Assembly: GCF_025717045.1 (NCBI RefSeq)
Contig: NZ_JAOVZN010000006.1
Coordinates: 148,267 to 212,266 of the forward strand
Direction: 5' to 3'
DNA: 64,000 nt
Source of the DNA: Flavobacterium sp. SH_e
GTDB taxonomy: Bacteria; Bacteroidota; Bacteroidia; Flavobacteriales; Flavobacteriaceae
The notes beneath the pieces were generated by a model. It was given only the letters and a program-made list of their open reading frames with translations, was not told where the DNA came from and searched no databases. The position numbers and the translations under genes were made by a program. Positions 35,001 through 50,000 of this stretch are shown here, piece after piece (position 1 is the stretch's first letter; the number at the start of each line of letters is the position of its first letter).

Positions 35001-38000
35001 CGTAATTAGCAACTGTAAATTTCACAGCACCATTTGATTCTCCGTTACAAACAACATTGCTTACTAATTGTCCTGCAATTGTAATGTTTGTTACTGGAAG
35101 AACAGTATAAGATTCTTTATAAGTACATCCATTTGCATCTGTTACTTGGAACAAGTAAGTATCTGGTGCTAAACCTACAAACACATTAGAATTTTGTTTA
35201 GCCACTGCAACTGGAGAAAGAATCTCATATTGAAGTGTTCCAATTCCATTTGTTACACTATTAATAGTTACAGTACTTGTTGTTCTAGCAACAGGCGAAC
35301 AATAAACTGGTGTACCAGTAATGTCCATATCTGTTGGAGGGTTCAATGCAGGTACAATTACATCAACTGGCACCGCAATGATACAGTTATTAGCATCTTT
35401 TACGTATGCTGTAACTGTTCCTGAGTTATAAGTAGTGAATGTATTTGTTCCACTGTAATTTGTTCCTCCATTGAAGCTATATTGGTAAGGAGCTGTTCCT
35501 GTTCCAGCAGTTACATTTATTGTAACAATTGCTGGTTGAGTAGCATTTCCTGTTCCGCATGTTAAGCTTTGTGTCAATGTACCTGTCGCTGCAAGAGCTG
35601 TTGGTTGAGTAATTGTAGCCGTTACAATTATTGATGTACATTGTTTAGCATCTTGAACTTCAATATTATAAGTTCCAGCTGCTAAGTCTGTAAATATGTT
35701 TGAGCTTTGGAAAGTTCCTCCGTTAATTCTGTATCGGTATGGTAAAATACCGTCTGCAGCAGTAACAATAATGCTTCCATCACTTCCTCCAATACAGCTC
35801 ACATTTGTTTGTGTGAATGTTGCTGTTGGAGTTGTTGTTGGTGTAACTACTACTGGAACAGATACTGCCTGACATCCTTGACTGTCTGTTACTCTGAAAG
35901 TATAAGTTCCAGCTGCAGTTGCAGTGTAAGGAGATGTTACAGGATTATATCCTCCACCGTTATAGTCAACTTCATATCCTCCCGTGTAAGAGTTTGTTCC
36001 TTGAGTTGCTAAGAATGTAATAGTAGCTGATCCTGCACAAGTTAAATCTTGTGTCAAAGTAGCTTGTAATAACAACTCTTGGTTTAATGTATAAGGAGCT
36101 TCAACGATACATCCGTTTGCATCTTTAACATAGAATTTATAGTTCCCTGGCGCATTCAATACAAAGTTAGGGCTAGATTGATATCCGTTACCAATACTAT
36201 ACATTAGAGGTGCAACACCTGATCCTGAAATAGTGATTGGAACTGGTCCACCTGTGTAGCAATAAACTGATGCTGTCAAATCAATAGCAGGAAGCGGATC
36301 AGTATCAATTGTGATATCCAATTTAGTCTCACATCCGTTAGCATCGATTACATAAGCATCCCATTGAGTATTTACTGTTGGATCTAATACTGCATTTGCC
36401 ATAGTATCGTAATCTAATGGATTTGGTGTAACTCCATCTTCAACAAATTGATATTTGTAATTTGGAGTTCCTCCTGCAGCAGCAACTGAAACTTTTGCAC
36501 CAAAATTACAATTTGCATTTATGTTAGTTACTGGATTAAGAACTAACGCTGTTGGTTGCGTAATTGTTACAGAAGTAAATGCTGTACATCCTGTAGTATC
36601 ATCTGTAACTGTTACAGTATAAGTTCCAGGAACAAGACCTGTAACATCAACCGTATTTCCTGTTTGAACAAGTGTACCTACACCTGCTGTTAAGGCAGCT
36701 GTATAGCTTGTCCCATAATTAGCAACTGTGAATTTCACAGCACCATTTGATTCTCCGTTACAAACAACATTCCTAACTAATTGTCCTGCAATTGTAATGT
36801 TTGTTACTGGATCAACAGTATATGATTTTTGATCTTTACATCCGTTAGAGTCTGTTACTTCGAATAAATAAGTACCAGGAGCTAATGTTGTAAATACACC
36901 TGAAGCAGCGCCTGAAACATTTCCAGTAGAACTTGCAGGAGATAAGATCGCGTAAGCTAATGAACCAACTCCGTTAGTAGCGGTAACAGTAACTGTACTT
37001 GTTGTATTAGCAATAGGTGCACAATAAACTGGTGTTCCAGTGATAGTTGTTATTGTAGGTGGGTTTAATGCTGGAACATTAACTCCATTTACTAAAGTAT
37101 AGATACATCCTTTAGCATCTTTCACTAAAACATCAAATGTTGTACCTACGTAAGTTTCAAATGTATTTTCACTTGTGTAAGTCGTTCCATTATCAAAACT
37201 ATATAAGTATGGAGAAGTTCCATCTATACCTGTTACAGTAACAACCGCTTTACTTGGAACATTTCCTGTATTACAAACTAATGCTGTTGTAATCGTAGAA
37301 CTAGCAGATAAATCTGCTGGTTCATTTATCGTAATTGCTGCACTTGGGAAAACACAAGATTTAGCATCTCTAACAGTAATAATGTATGATGTACCCGCAG
37401 ATAATCCAGTAAATACATTTGATGTTTGGAATGATCCACTATCTAATTGGTATTGGTAAGGACCAACTCCTGAAGTTACATTTACTGTAATTGTTCCGTC
37501 TGTACCTCCATTACAGCTTACATCTGTCTGAGCAGTTGTAAACACAGTATTTGGAAGAGGGTCTAATGTAAATGTCGCAGTAGCTTGACAAGCCGTTGGC
37601 AATTTATCATCGCTTACTCTGAAAATATAATTTCCTAATACACTTGTTGTAAGCACATTTGATGTCATAGTAATATAACTTCCTCCACCATTTGTAGAAT
37701 ACTCATAAGTATAATTTGTATTGTAACCTCCTGTAGCCGTTAAAGTAATTTGTGCAGCTGGACTTACTGTACAATCCAATTCTTTTGTTAATTCCACACT
37801 TAATTGTAACTGTGGTTTAACTTCGTAAGTAGTGGTTGCAGTACAGCCATTTCCATCTTTAATAACTAAAGTATAAGTACCTGGAGCATTATACGTAAAG
37901 TCAGGGCTTGTTTGGAAAGTACTTCCATTTACACTATAAGTAGCAGCTCCAGCGATAGCAGGATCTACATTTCCACCAACTGTTATTATAAATGGATTAC

Positions 38001-41000
38001 CATCGTAACAAATTTCTGCTGGAGCAGTAATTGTTGGGTCTGTATATTTATCCAATGTAACAGCAGCAGACTTAATACAACCGTAAGCATCTTTTGCATA
38101 AGCAATATAGTTTCCTGCATTTCTGTTAAATGTATTAGCAGATGCCCATCCAGCAGTAGTTGCTGTAGGTGTAGGATCTGTATCTAATAACAATAAATAA
38201 GTGTATGGCCCTGTTCCGTCTTTTGCAACAGCTGTAATAATTCCTGAATTAGCATTACAGTTTGCAGTTTTAGAAACTGAAGCGGTAACTGACAATTCTA
38301 CTGGAGATTCTTCAATATTAAAGTTTGCAGAAGAAATTCCGCATCCTACATTACTTCCAGAAGTTTCACTTACCAATACATAGTAACTTCCAACAGGTAG
38401 TGGTGTAGCAGCAGCTAAATTAATAACTGCAGATGCTCCAGCTGCTATTGTTCTTGTACCTGTATTTCCAGTTGAAACGTTTGTAAATGCATTAATAATA
38501 TCATAAGAAATATCTACTGGTGTTGCATAATTATTTCTAACTGTAAAACTTACGTTTCCATCATTTGCGCCTGTACATGTAATGTTTCTAGGAACAAAAG
38601 TATCAAGTACTAAAGTTGAACTAGTTGGAATTGGTCCATTAGATGATTGGAAATAATAACAACGTGTATCCTCATCATAAACAATGAATGAATATGTTTT
38701 ACCAGGAGTAAGTCCTGTAAAAGTAGTTGTTTTACTGTTTGCTGGAATTTCTCCTTGCCATCCACCAACACCATCAGCAGTCCAAACTTGACCTGGACCA
38801 TTATAGATGTTAAAATGGAATGGACCATTTCCTGCGAAAGCAGATAGAATACGAACTGTTGCTTGACCACCTGCACAATTTGCAGTTACATCAACTTGAA
38901 TATCAAGTTCATTAACTGGAGCGGCAATCAATACATTTGAAATTTGTGCTGTACATCCATTTTGATCTACAACTCTAATTTGGTATAAACCGAAATCAAC
39001 TACTTCAAAAACAGCACTTCCTCCTGATTGTCCTGTAATTGATTTATTATAATTGTTGATTCCTGTTACATAATAATCATAAAGAGGTGTTCCTCCTACT
39101 ACTGAATTAATAGTAATTGTTCCTTGAGTAATTCCAGAACCATTACATCTTAAAGGTGTTGTTGAGTAATCAATTAAAATAGGATCTGGCTGGGTGATTG
39201 TTATTGGGAATGTATCTGTACATCCTTTAGCATCAGTAACTGTAATTACATAATCACCTGCTGCCAATCCAGAAGTTTGTTGTCCGTAATCAACGCCTGT
39301 AGTTGTATTTAAAACATTGTATACAAATGGAGCTTGTCCTTTTGAATTGTCAATAGTAATAGAAATAGCTCCCGAATTATCTCCGTTACAGCTAATAACT
39401 TGAGTTTGTGTTACACCTGTAATATCAGGAAACACTGGAGCTGTTATAACAACGCTAGCAGTTGCTGGACATCCATTTCCGTCAGTAACGGTGAATGTAT
39501 AAGTTCCTGCTGTATTTGTTGTAAATACATTTCCTGCGAAAGTTCCTGTATTTGGAGAACTAGTATAAGTATAAGTTCCATTTCCGCCACCAGCAGTAAG
39601 AGTAACTTGAGCAGCAGTTGGCGCACTACAAGTTATATCTTTATTCAACACTGCTGAAAGTGTCAATTTAGTATCAACGATAACTACATTACTATTTGCA
39701 GTACATCCGTTACCATCTTTAATTTTTACCGTGTAATTTCCAGGTGTAGTAATTACAAAAGTATTACCTGCCTGATAAGATGCACCATTATTTATACTAT
39801 AAGATAAAGGCGCAACAAGACCTGCTCCTGGTGTTGCAGTAATTGTGTAGCTTCCTACACCAAAACATTGACCTGTAGCAGAAGCTGTAACTGTAGGAAC
39901 AGCATCTCTTGCAATTGTAACATCTAATTTGAATGTACAATTATTTGCATCAATAATATAAACATCCCAGTTTAAATTAACCGCTGGATCTAAGTTTGCT
40001 TTATTATTGTTTGAATATGTTCCAACTGCAGCACCATCTTGTACAAATGAATATCTGTAAACTGGTGTTCCTCCAGTTGCAGTAACTGTAACTTCAGAAG
40101 TACCAACAAAACAGTTAGCATTTACTGTAGCATATGTTGCAGCTAGAGCCGCTGCTGGCTCGTTGATTGTAATTGAAGCTGGAGCAGTACAACCTGTAAC
40201 TTCGTCAGTTACTACAATTGCATAAGTACCAGCAGTTAAGTTAGGTAAAGTAACTGTAGCAGTATTAACACCTGTTACCGCTGTTCCACCGTTAACTGTA
40301 TAAGAATAAGTAGAACCAAAACCAGCAACATTTAATCTGATAGATCCTGTGTTACCACCGTTACATAATACATCGCTTAATTTATTAGCTGTAAGAGTAA
40401 TTGGCGTTACTGGCTTAACTGTGTATGATTCTGTATAATAACATCCGTTTGCGTCTGTAACTTTAAACATGTAAGTTCCAGGAGCAAGATTTGCGAAAGC
40501 ATTTGATGTTTGTTTTGCAATAATTACTGGAGACGGAGCAATTGTTTCATATTGTAACGCACCTACTCCGTTTACAGCTGTTAAAGTAACAGTTGTTGTA
40601 GTCGCAGTACAAGTTACCGCTGGAGCAGCAAAAGTTAAATCTGTTGGAGGGTTTAATCTCAATAGAGTTCCTGAACCTGTTACAGGACATCCTTTTGCAT
40701 CTCTAACTGCGTATGTAAATGCTTGATCCGTTCCGTTGTCATTTAATGTTAATACATTATTTGAGCTATAACCGCTTCCGTTGAAGCTGTATTGATATGG
40801 TGCAGTACCAGTTCCTACAGTTACATTAATAGTAACTGTTCCTGCCACTTTTCCGTTTGAAGTGTTACAAGAGAATGGTACTGTAGCAATTGTAGCCGCT
40901 AAAGTAGCTGGCTGAGTAATTGTCACAGCTACTGAACCTGTACATCCTTTGCTATCTTTAACATAGAAAGTATAAGAACCAGCTGCTAATCCTGCAAATG

Positions 41001-44000
41001 TTGGACTAGCTGTAAATCCTGTTGTAGCATTGTTGCTATAAGAAAATCCGCCAGATCCACCTGCACCTGTTAAAGTAACAGATCCGTCTGAAGCGCCATT
41101 ACAGCTAGCGTTTGTTTGAACCGCAGTAACAGTTGGATTTGTAATTGGATCCACTGTAACTACAGCTGTTTTTTGACATCCATTAGCATCTGTAATTACA
41201 AATGTATAAGTATCTGCATTAGCAGGAGTAACTGAATAAGTAAATGTTGGACCAGTAATTGAAGCACTTGGAGCACTTGGAGTACCTGATCCTTTTTGTA
41301 CTGTATATGTGTATTGAGATCTTCCTCCACCAATTGTTACTGTAATAGTAGCGTTTGGAGTAGCAGTACAATCTAATTCTTTAGTAACTGCACCCGCAGC
41401 TGTTAACTGAGGATAAACTGTTGTAGTGGTTGTAGCAGCCACAACACAGTTATTTTTATCTTTTACATATACTGTATAAGTTCCTGCAGCAACTGTAAAT
41501 GTTCCAGTTGATTGGAAAGCACCAGTTGGGCCATTAATTCCATAAGATAATGGAGCAAGACCAGTAGCTGTTGCTGTAATTGTAAATGTACTTCCTGAAC
41601 CTGCACATTGATTGTTTACTGTTACGTTAGTAATTGCTGGTAATGCATCTACAACTACAGTAACTGGAGTTTTCGTTGTACAGCCATTTGCATCTTTTAC
41701 ATAAACATCCCAACCTAAATTAGCTCCAGAATTTGTATCAACTGTCAATACGTTACTATTTACATATGCAGATGTAGGAACAGTCGATGGGCTTTGCGCG
41801 TAAGCGTAAGTATAATTTGGTGTACCACCTGAAGCAGTAACCGTGATTTGTGCATTATCATTATTACAATTCACATTTGTAGAAACTGCTGTTGCAGATA
41901 AAGCTACAGCTGGCTCATCAATAGTGATACTTGCTGTGTTTGTACAACCTGTTGCAGTATCTGTTACTTGAACTGTATATGTCCCTACAGCAACATTAGA
42001 TAATGTTAATGTATTTCCTGATTTTGTAAGTGTTCCTGAACCTAATGTTCCTGCTGTTAAAGTGAATGTATAAACACCCACCGTAGCATTTCCTGATACT
42101 GTGTAAGTACCAGATCCAGTTGCTCCTCCTTTACAAAGAACATCGCTTGTTTTGTTTCCAACAACGGTAATAGGTGTTACAGGACTTACAACATAAGGTT
42201 CTGTATAATAACATCCGTTTGCATCTGTTACTCTGAAAGTGTAAGATCCAGGAGCAAGATTTGCAAATGAATTAGATGTTTGTTTTGCAATAATTACAGT
42301 AGATGGAGCAATTGTTTCATATTGTAACGCACCTACTCCGTTTACAGCTGTTAAAGTAACAGTTGTTGTAGTCGCAGTACAAGTTACCGCTGGAGCAGCA
42401 AAAGTTAAATCTGTTGGAGGGTTCAATCTCAATAGAGTTCCTGAACCTGTTACAGGACATCCTTTTGCATCTCTAACTGCGTATGTAAATGCTTGATCCG
42501 TTCCGTTGTCATTTAATGTTAATACATTATTTGAGCTATAACCGCTTCCGTTGAAGCTGTATTGATATGGTGCAGTACCTGTTCCTGCAGTAACATTAAT
42601 TGTAACTGTTCCTGCCACTTTTCCGTTTGAAGTGTTACAAGAGAATGGCACTGTAGCAATTGTAGCCGCTAAAGTAGCTGGTTGAGTGATTGTCACAGCT
42701 ACTGAACCTGTACATCCTTTGCTATCTTTAACATAGAAAGTATAATTACCAGCTGCTAATCCTGCGAATGTTGGACTAGCTGTAAATCCTGTTGTAGCAT
42801 TGTTGCTATAAGTAAATCCGCCAGATCCACCTGCACCTGTTAAAGTAACAGATCCGTCTGAAGCGCCATTACAGCTAGCATTTGTTTGAACTGCTGTAAC
42901 AGTTGGATTTGTAATTGGATCTACTTTTGTTACTGCTGTACTTTGACATCCGTTAGCATCTGTAACTACGAAAGTATAAGTATCTGCATTTGCAGGAGTA
43001 ACTGAATAAGTAAATGTCGGACCAGTAATTGAAGCACTTGGAGCACTTGCAGTACCAGATCCTTTTTTCGTTGTATAAGTATAAGGTGATCTACCTCCTG
43101 TAATTGTAACTGTAATAGTTGCATTTGGAGTAGTAGTACAATCTAATTCTTTTGTAACACTACCTACAGTAGTTAACTGTGGGTAAATAGTAAGTGCTGT
43201 AGCTGTAGTAGCTGTACAGTTATTTTTGTCTCTTACTGTTACTGTATAAGTTCCAGCTGGAACATTAAATACATTTGAAGTCTGGAAAGAAGTTCCATCA
43301 ATACTATACATTAAAGGAGCTAAACCTGTTCCTGTTGCTGTAATAGTAAATGAATTACCAGAAGCCGAACATTGATTTCCGTTTGTAGCTGTAACCGTTG
43401 GAAGATTATCTTTAGCAACAGTAACGGCATTTTTAGCAATACATCCGTTAGTGTCTTTTACATAAACATCCCAAACTAAATCTGCACCAGAATTAGTATC
43501 TACAGTAACAACATTACTTGCATCGTAAACTGTTGGAGCTGTTGCTCCAGATTTTACTGCTGCGTATGTGTAATTTGGTGTACCACCAGTTGCAGTAACC
43601 GTAATTTGTGAATTATCATTGTTACAGTTAACATTGCTTGCAACAGCTGTAAATGTTACAGCATTTGCAGGCTCTCCAATAACAATACTTGCAGTAGCAG
43701 TACAACCTGTTGCAGAATCTGTTATTCTAACAGTATATGTACCAGCAACAACATTAGATAATGTTAATGTGTTTCCTGATTTAGTAAGTGTACCTGATCC
43801 TAAAGTTCCTGCAGTTAACGTAAATGTGTAAGCACCTGCAGTAGCATTTCCAGATACTGTATAAGTACCAGATCCAGTTGCTCCTCCTTTACAAAGAGCA
43901 TCGCTTGTTTTATTTCCAACTACTGCAATAGGAGTTACTGCATTAATTGTATATGGTTTTTCGAAATAACATCCGTTAGCATCTGTAACTCTGAAATTAT

Positions 44001-47000
44001 AAGTTCCAGCAGCTAATCCTGAAAATACTCCAGTAGTATTAGAAGCTATAGAAGCGGTTGGAGATGTAATTGCGTATGTTAATGTTCCTACTCCATTTGT
44101 AGCAGTTGCTGTAACAGTAGTTGTTGTAGCTGTACATGTTACTGCATTTGCACTAAATGTAATATCAGTAGGAGGGTTTAATCTATTTATTGTAATAGTT
44201 TGAACAGGAGTTTTACAACCCTGAGCATCACTAACTACATAAGAAATTGTCTGATTTGTTCCATTATCAGTAACAGTTAATGTACGTGTACTTGTAAAAG
44301 TTGTACCACCGTCAAAACTATATTGATATGGAGATGTTCCTGTCGTAGGAACTGCAATTGTTACAGTAGCAGACTGCTTAACATTTGATGTGTTACAAGA
44401 AAATGCTGTTGCAGATGCTGTTGCTGTTAATGTTGTTGGTTGGTTAATAGTTATACTTCCAACTGCAGAAGTACATGTACCGCTGTCCATAACTCTATAA
44501 TTGTAAGTTCCAGCTGCTAAACCTGTGTAACTTGTTTGAGTCGTATATGTAGTTGGAACAGGTGTAGTTGTACTATTGTAGAACAAGTATGTATAAGTAC
44601 CTGATCCACCAGCAGCAGTTAATTCTACTGAACCTGTTGAAGCACCATTACATGTAGCATCAACTTTAGTTGCTGTTACAGTAGGGTTTGTACGAGCGTT
44701 AATTGTTGCACTTGTAGTAGTAACACATCCTTTAGCATCTGTAATTTCAAAAGTATATGTACCTGTATTGTTTGCTGTATAAACAAATGAATTACCTGTT
44801 ACATTATTTGATGAACCATAATTGCCATTTCTTTTCACTTTATAAGTGAAAGCACTAGTTCCTCCTGTAATAGTAACCGTAATTTGAGCATTTGGAGAAC
44901 TTGTACAATCTATTACTTTAGTAACTGCTGCAGTAGCTTGCAATTCTGGTGCAATAACGATATTGCTTATCGTAGCAGTACAGTTATTGCTGTCTGTTAC
45001 TAAAACATTGTGTGTACCAGGACCAACATTTGTAAATGTATTAGAAGTTTGAGCTGCACCACCATCTAAACTATAAGTTAATGTTCCAGTACCTGTAGCT
45101 GTAACAACAAGAGTTGACTGATTAGTTGAATCGTAACATAAATCAGAGCTTGCCGCCAATGTAGCCGTTGGTACAGTTGGAGACGAAATGTTAACAGTTG
45201 CTGAAGCTGGAGAAGTACAAGCATTTGTATCTTTTACTACAACTGTGTATGTTCCCGTTGCAACATTTGTAAAGACATTTGATGTCTGGAATGGAACTAC
45301 AACTGTTGTTCCGTTTGATCCTCTTAATTCATATTGGTAACTAGGTGTTCCTCCTGTTACAGTAGCTGTAATAGAAGCACCATTCGAACAAGTAGGCTGA
45401 GCTGTAACACGAGCTGTAACAGCCAATGCTGCAGGAGCAGTAATTACTTGAGAGAATGGGAAAGTACAGCTTGAAGCTGATGAATCAAAACGAACTCTAA
45501 TTGAGTATGTTTTATTAGTTAATCCAGTAGCAGTAACTGGAGAAACTTTAGAATTTACCCATGTAGCGCCATTATCTAATGAATAGTCGAAACCGTAAGG
45601 AAGATTAAAATTCTGAGCTGCTATTGTGATTTCTCCATTATTAGATCCAGCACAAGTAAGGTTTTTAAATCCTGTAATTGAAGCGCTGAAAGCTTTGTTG
45701 CTATCAATTACAATTGGGAAATCTTTTTGACTAATACATGATTTAGGAATTTGACGAACCCAGATATCATCAATAACGATATCATTTCCACCATATTCAA
45801 TACTTCCAGAACGAATTCTAAATGTTAGATTAGTATTATTTCCTGGATTTAACGAAATGTTAATTGGAACCCATTTAGTTCTGTTTGGATCATTTGCCGC
45901 TTCGGCAATTTTTCCTGTATCTTGAGTAGCTACAACCTGTCCAGCAGAATTCACTAATTCAAATCGAACTATAGGAGCTGCACCAGTAACACCCGCATTT
46001 AATAAATTGGCAACATATAAATCAACCATTACAGGCTGATTTGGTATAACATCAACAATTGGTTTACTATATAAAACTCCATAATTTCCAGCTGCTGCTC
46101 CAATATTTACTAATAAATATCTTCCGTTTGGATCAGCTCCATTAGTAGTATGGTCTGTAAAGTGGTACCATGCATTATCATTTCTCCAGAAGAAACTTGT
46201 AACAGAATATTGGTTATCCTCTACAGAACGAGTTGGAGTTCCGTTTAAAGAACAAGTATAAGGAGGGTTAACTCTTTGGTCATTGAAGCAATATGCAGCT
46301 GCAATACCAGGAGTAGTTGTAGTTCCACCAGAACCAAAATCTTCAAGTAATAAATTACTATAAGTTGGAACAGAAACTAAATTATATTTTACTGAAACAG
46401 TATGAGATCCTGAAGGAACATTCACAAAAACATTAGAAGGTGTATTTGTATTTAATACATTATCTAAATAATACTCATAAGAATAATTTGTACCTCCACC
46501 GCTTGTAACTGTTACCGTACTTGTTGCAGTACCATTACAATTATAAACTGGAGCGCCAACAGATATTGTTGGATCTGCTGGTCTTGGATCTAAAATAACA
46601 CCTGGCATACTGTAGATACAGCCTTTAGCATCTTTAATATAAAGAGTATATGTTCCAGGTGCAACATAAGCCTCATTTGACGTAATGTAAGTATTACCTC
46701 CATCGAAGCTATAAGTATAAGGTGCAGTTCCACCTTGAGGATTAGTAATACGTACTTTACCATATCCGTTACCAGAAGGATCACAACCTGCTAATTCAGC
46801 AACACCTGCTGATGCTGATAGAGAATTTGCTGGAGCTGCAATTGTTATTGAAGTAGCTGGATCTGTACATGTTGTACCTGCCATAGTATATCTCACTACA
46901 ACATTATAAGTACCTGCTGCTACGTTAGAGAATACTGGATTACTGCTAAATGTTACGCCATTGTCTTTACTATATTCTAAAGTATAGCCATTAGCATTTG

Positions 47001-50000
47001 TTACATTTACTGTAATTTGAGAAGTACCTCCACTACAATAAATTTCTGAAGCCGTAACAGTATAAGTTGGTTTCGGATTTGCAGTAACTGTAATAGATGT
47101 TGTACCGCTACAGTTGTTAGCATCAACAACTCTAATATCATATTTGCCAGCTGCTGTTACATCAATTTCATTTGTTGTTTGGAATGATGTAGATCCGTTT
47201 ATGAAATAATAATAAGGTGCAGTTCCTCCTGTTGGTGTTACAACAATTTTTCCGTTAGAACAAGCTGTCAACGGAACAGTTAGTGCTGCCGTTACATTCA
47301 AGCCCGCTGGAACTGGATTTACTGTTACTTGTACAGTTTTATCACAAGCCGGCGCAGGAGTAGATCCTACAGGACCATTCGTTACTCTTACGCTATAAAC
47401 GCCTGAAGATAAATTTGCAAAAGTATAATCTGAATTTTGTGATGGGCCAAAACTATTTACTAAAGTTCCTCCACTATTATAAATATAATAGTAATACTGA
47501 GGTTCAATATTTTCAGCTCCAACTTTAATGCTTCCTTTATCAGTACTACATGTTGGTTGGGTTACCGAAGTACTAATGTTTAATTCTCTAGTTCTAATTA
47601 AAATACTTGGAACAGTAAAAATACAAGGATTAGTTGTTACACCAACTTGTCTAATATGAACCGTGTACGAGTTTGGAGAAGTAATAGGAAATACATTGCT
47701 AGTTTGATAAGCACTAAGTGTTCCATTAGGATCTGTACTTATAGCATATTCGTATCCAGCAGGAACTCCTCCAATAGTAATACTTCCTGGCGCACCACAA
47801 ATAATATCTTTATGAGTTTCTGTTGGTGTTAAAGAGTTGCTGTATACATTAAAGTAGAAACGGGTGAAACATCCTCCCGCATAATTTAATGTTACTCTAA
47901 ATTGTCCTGCCTGATTTGCTGAATAATTAGAGCCACTTCCTACGCTTGACCAATTATTTTTACAAGCATCACTGTCATTAGCACAATTTTGGTTTGTAAC
48001 AGGAAGACAAGCTCCTCCTTCAGTTAATTTCTCCCAAACTATACTAGTGGCATCCGAGATACTTAATGTAATTTGTTTAGATGCATTACCACCACATAAG
48101 AAAATGTTTGGTAATTTTTTTCCATCATTAGAACAAGTTACAACCTGATCTGCAAAAGGTATTATAGGATTTTCTACCGTAGTACCAAAACGAGTTACAA
48201 CAAATGATTGATAAATAGATCTACATGGAGCAGCTGCCAAATTGTACACATAATAAGTACCAGGATCTTTTACATTTAATGTTTGTCCTTTTCCTATCTG
48301 TTGTGTTTGTGCTTCATCACTAAACCAAGTATAATCAGAATAACCACTTGCGGCAGTCAAATTAATACTATCGCCACAAAGCGTAACATTGTCTGTATAC
48401 TTACATCCGTCAACTCCTACTAAAAAGTTAGTTGCTTTTGGAACTAAGATACATCCAGTATTTGTGTTAACACTCGGGTCATCAGAAATTGTGAAAGCCG
48501 TATTTTGTGTTCCTTTGTAAGTTGCATACGCAGAGTTGTCGATACTGTTAGAACAAGCCTCACTCAAACTTTTACAATCTGGAACAACCTGAACTTTAAA
48601 GCTGATTACTTTTTCAGGATCACCAACTTTAACAACACTATTATCTACCTTAAAAACAATATTTCTTGTAGTCGCATTATAACTTTGAACAGTAACTCCA
48701 CTTGGCAGAGAAACAATATCTGCAGGATAATTAAAAATAATGTTTATAGGAAGTTCATCTCTAATGGTAAATGAAGTAGCATTATCATTACCCGTATTTT
48801 TAAAACCAATTTCATAATTTAATTGTTGGCCTAATGTTACATTTTGTCCACCAATATTATTTCCTAGCGCATCCTTTACAATTTTAGTTAAGACAATTTT
48901 TGGTTCAATAATCTCAACGTTAAAAGCATTAAAAAACAATCCGTAACCATCACCACTTGTGGTAAGTTTTAACGTAGCCGAAGTATCATTATTTTTAATG
49001 ACACTACCCCCTGGATTTGCAGTCGTTGCCGGGTTAGGTACATTTAAAATACCTGCCTCAAAACCTAGCGTATTTCCACTCGCGGGATTTCGATTTGTAA
49101 AAGGTCCATTAGTATCATTGATTGTACTATTGAAGAAGTTATTTACTAAACGCTCCGTAGTAGAAATATCTGTATTATTAATAGAATATTTATCTCCAGT
49201 TAAGTTAACGTCACCTTCTAGCGCCGCAAAAGCTAATTTTGCTTTTACTGTACCAGTAGGAATCGTTTTAAAACCAGAAATAGTATATGTTACAGCAGTA
49301 CTATTTGCCTCAATCCATCTCAAACCATCGAATGTTGTAATATATTTTGCTGAAGATTTAGGATCTTCGTAAACAACAAATAAATTCCATCCTGCAGAGA
49401 AACCCCCATTAATTTTACCTCTAGCCGAAATAATATTAGCAACCGTATATTCACCTTCTGGATTTGCTAAACCTTGCACTAATGATGTCAAGTCATAATA
49501 ATATGCATATGGCATTTGGCTACCATTTGAAGTAGAAGGATAATAATCATAGATAAGCTGACCGGTAATATCTGTATAAGCAGTCTGACTAGGCAATTTA
49601 ACTTTAATTGATCCTAGATTACTTCTAGTAACCGTTTTATCATCTACAGATGCTTTACTATAAATACCTGACCAATAAAGCCCAGCATAAACAATTTTAT
49701 AACATTCCCTGCTTGAACTTGGAACTGCTAACGTAGCCGAACTTGAGCTGAATGTACTGGCGTCATTATCGACGTCAATATATCCCATTGTAAGGTCATT
49801 GTTGTTTTGATTTGTAGCATTAAAAGCATCATTTGGTCTCTCACCATTTTTATTATTATCTCTATTCAAAATGTTGTTACCAATCAAAAGCATGTCTCCT
49901 TTTAAACTCGTATCAAAACGAGGGGTGAAATTCTTTTGCGAGTAAATAACAAAACTTTGAATACAAAGTAATACAGCTAAAACTAATTTTAAAGTAGTAG

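Noticed and set aside
33620..44180. Regular repeats that could suggest a CRISPR array
   Set aside because: The units are 1.7 kb long, lie inside one open frame and encode SprB repeats; there are no short direct repeats with unique spacers.
32312..49372. Many ORFs of 60-137 codons on the plus strand and in other frames inside sprB
   Set aside because: They lie wholly within the sprB reading frame, have skewed Ser/Cys/Thr composition and no recognisable domains.
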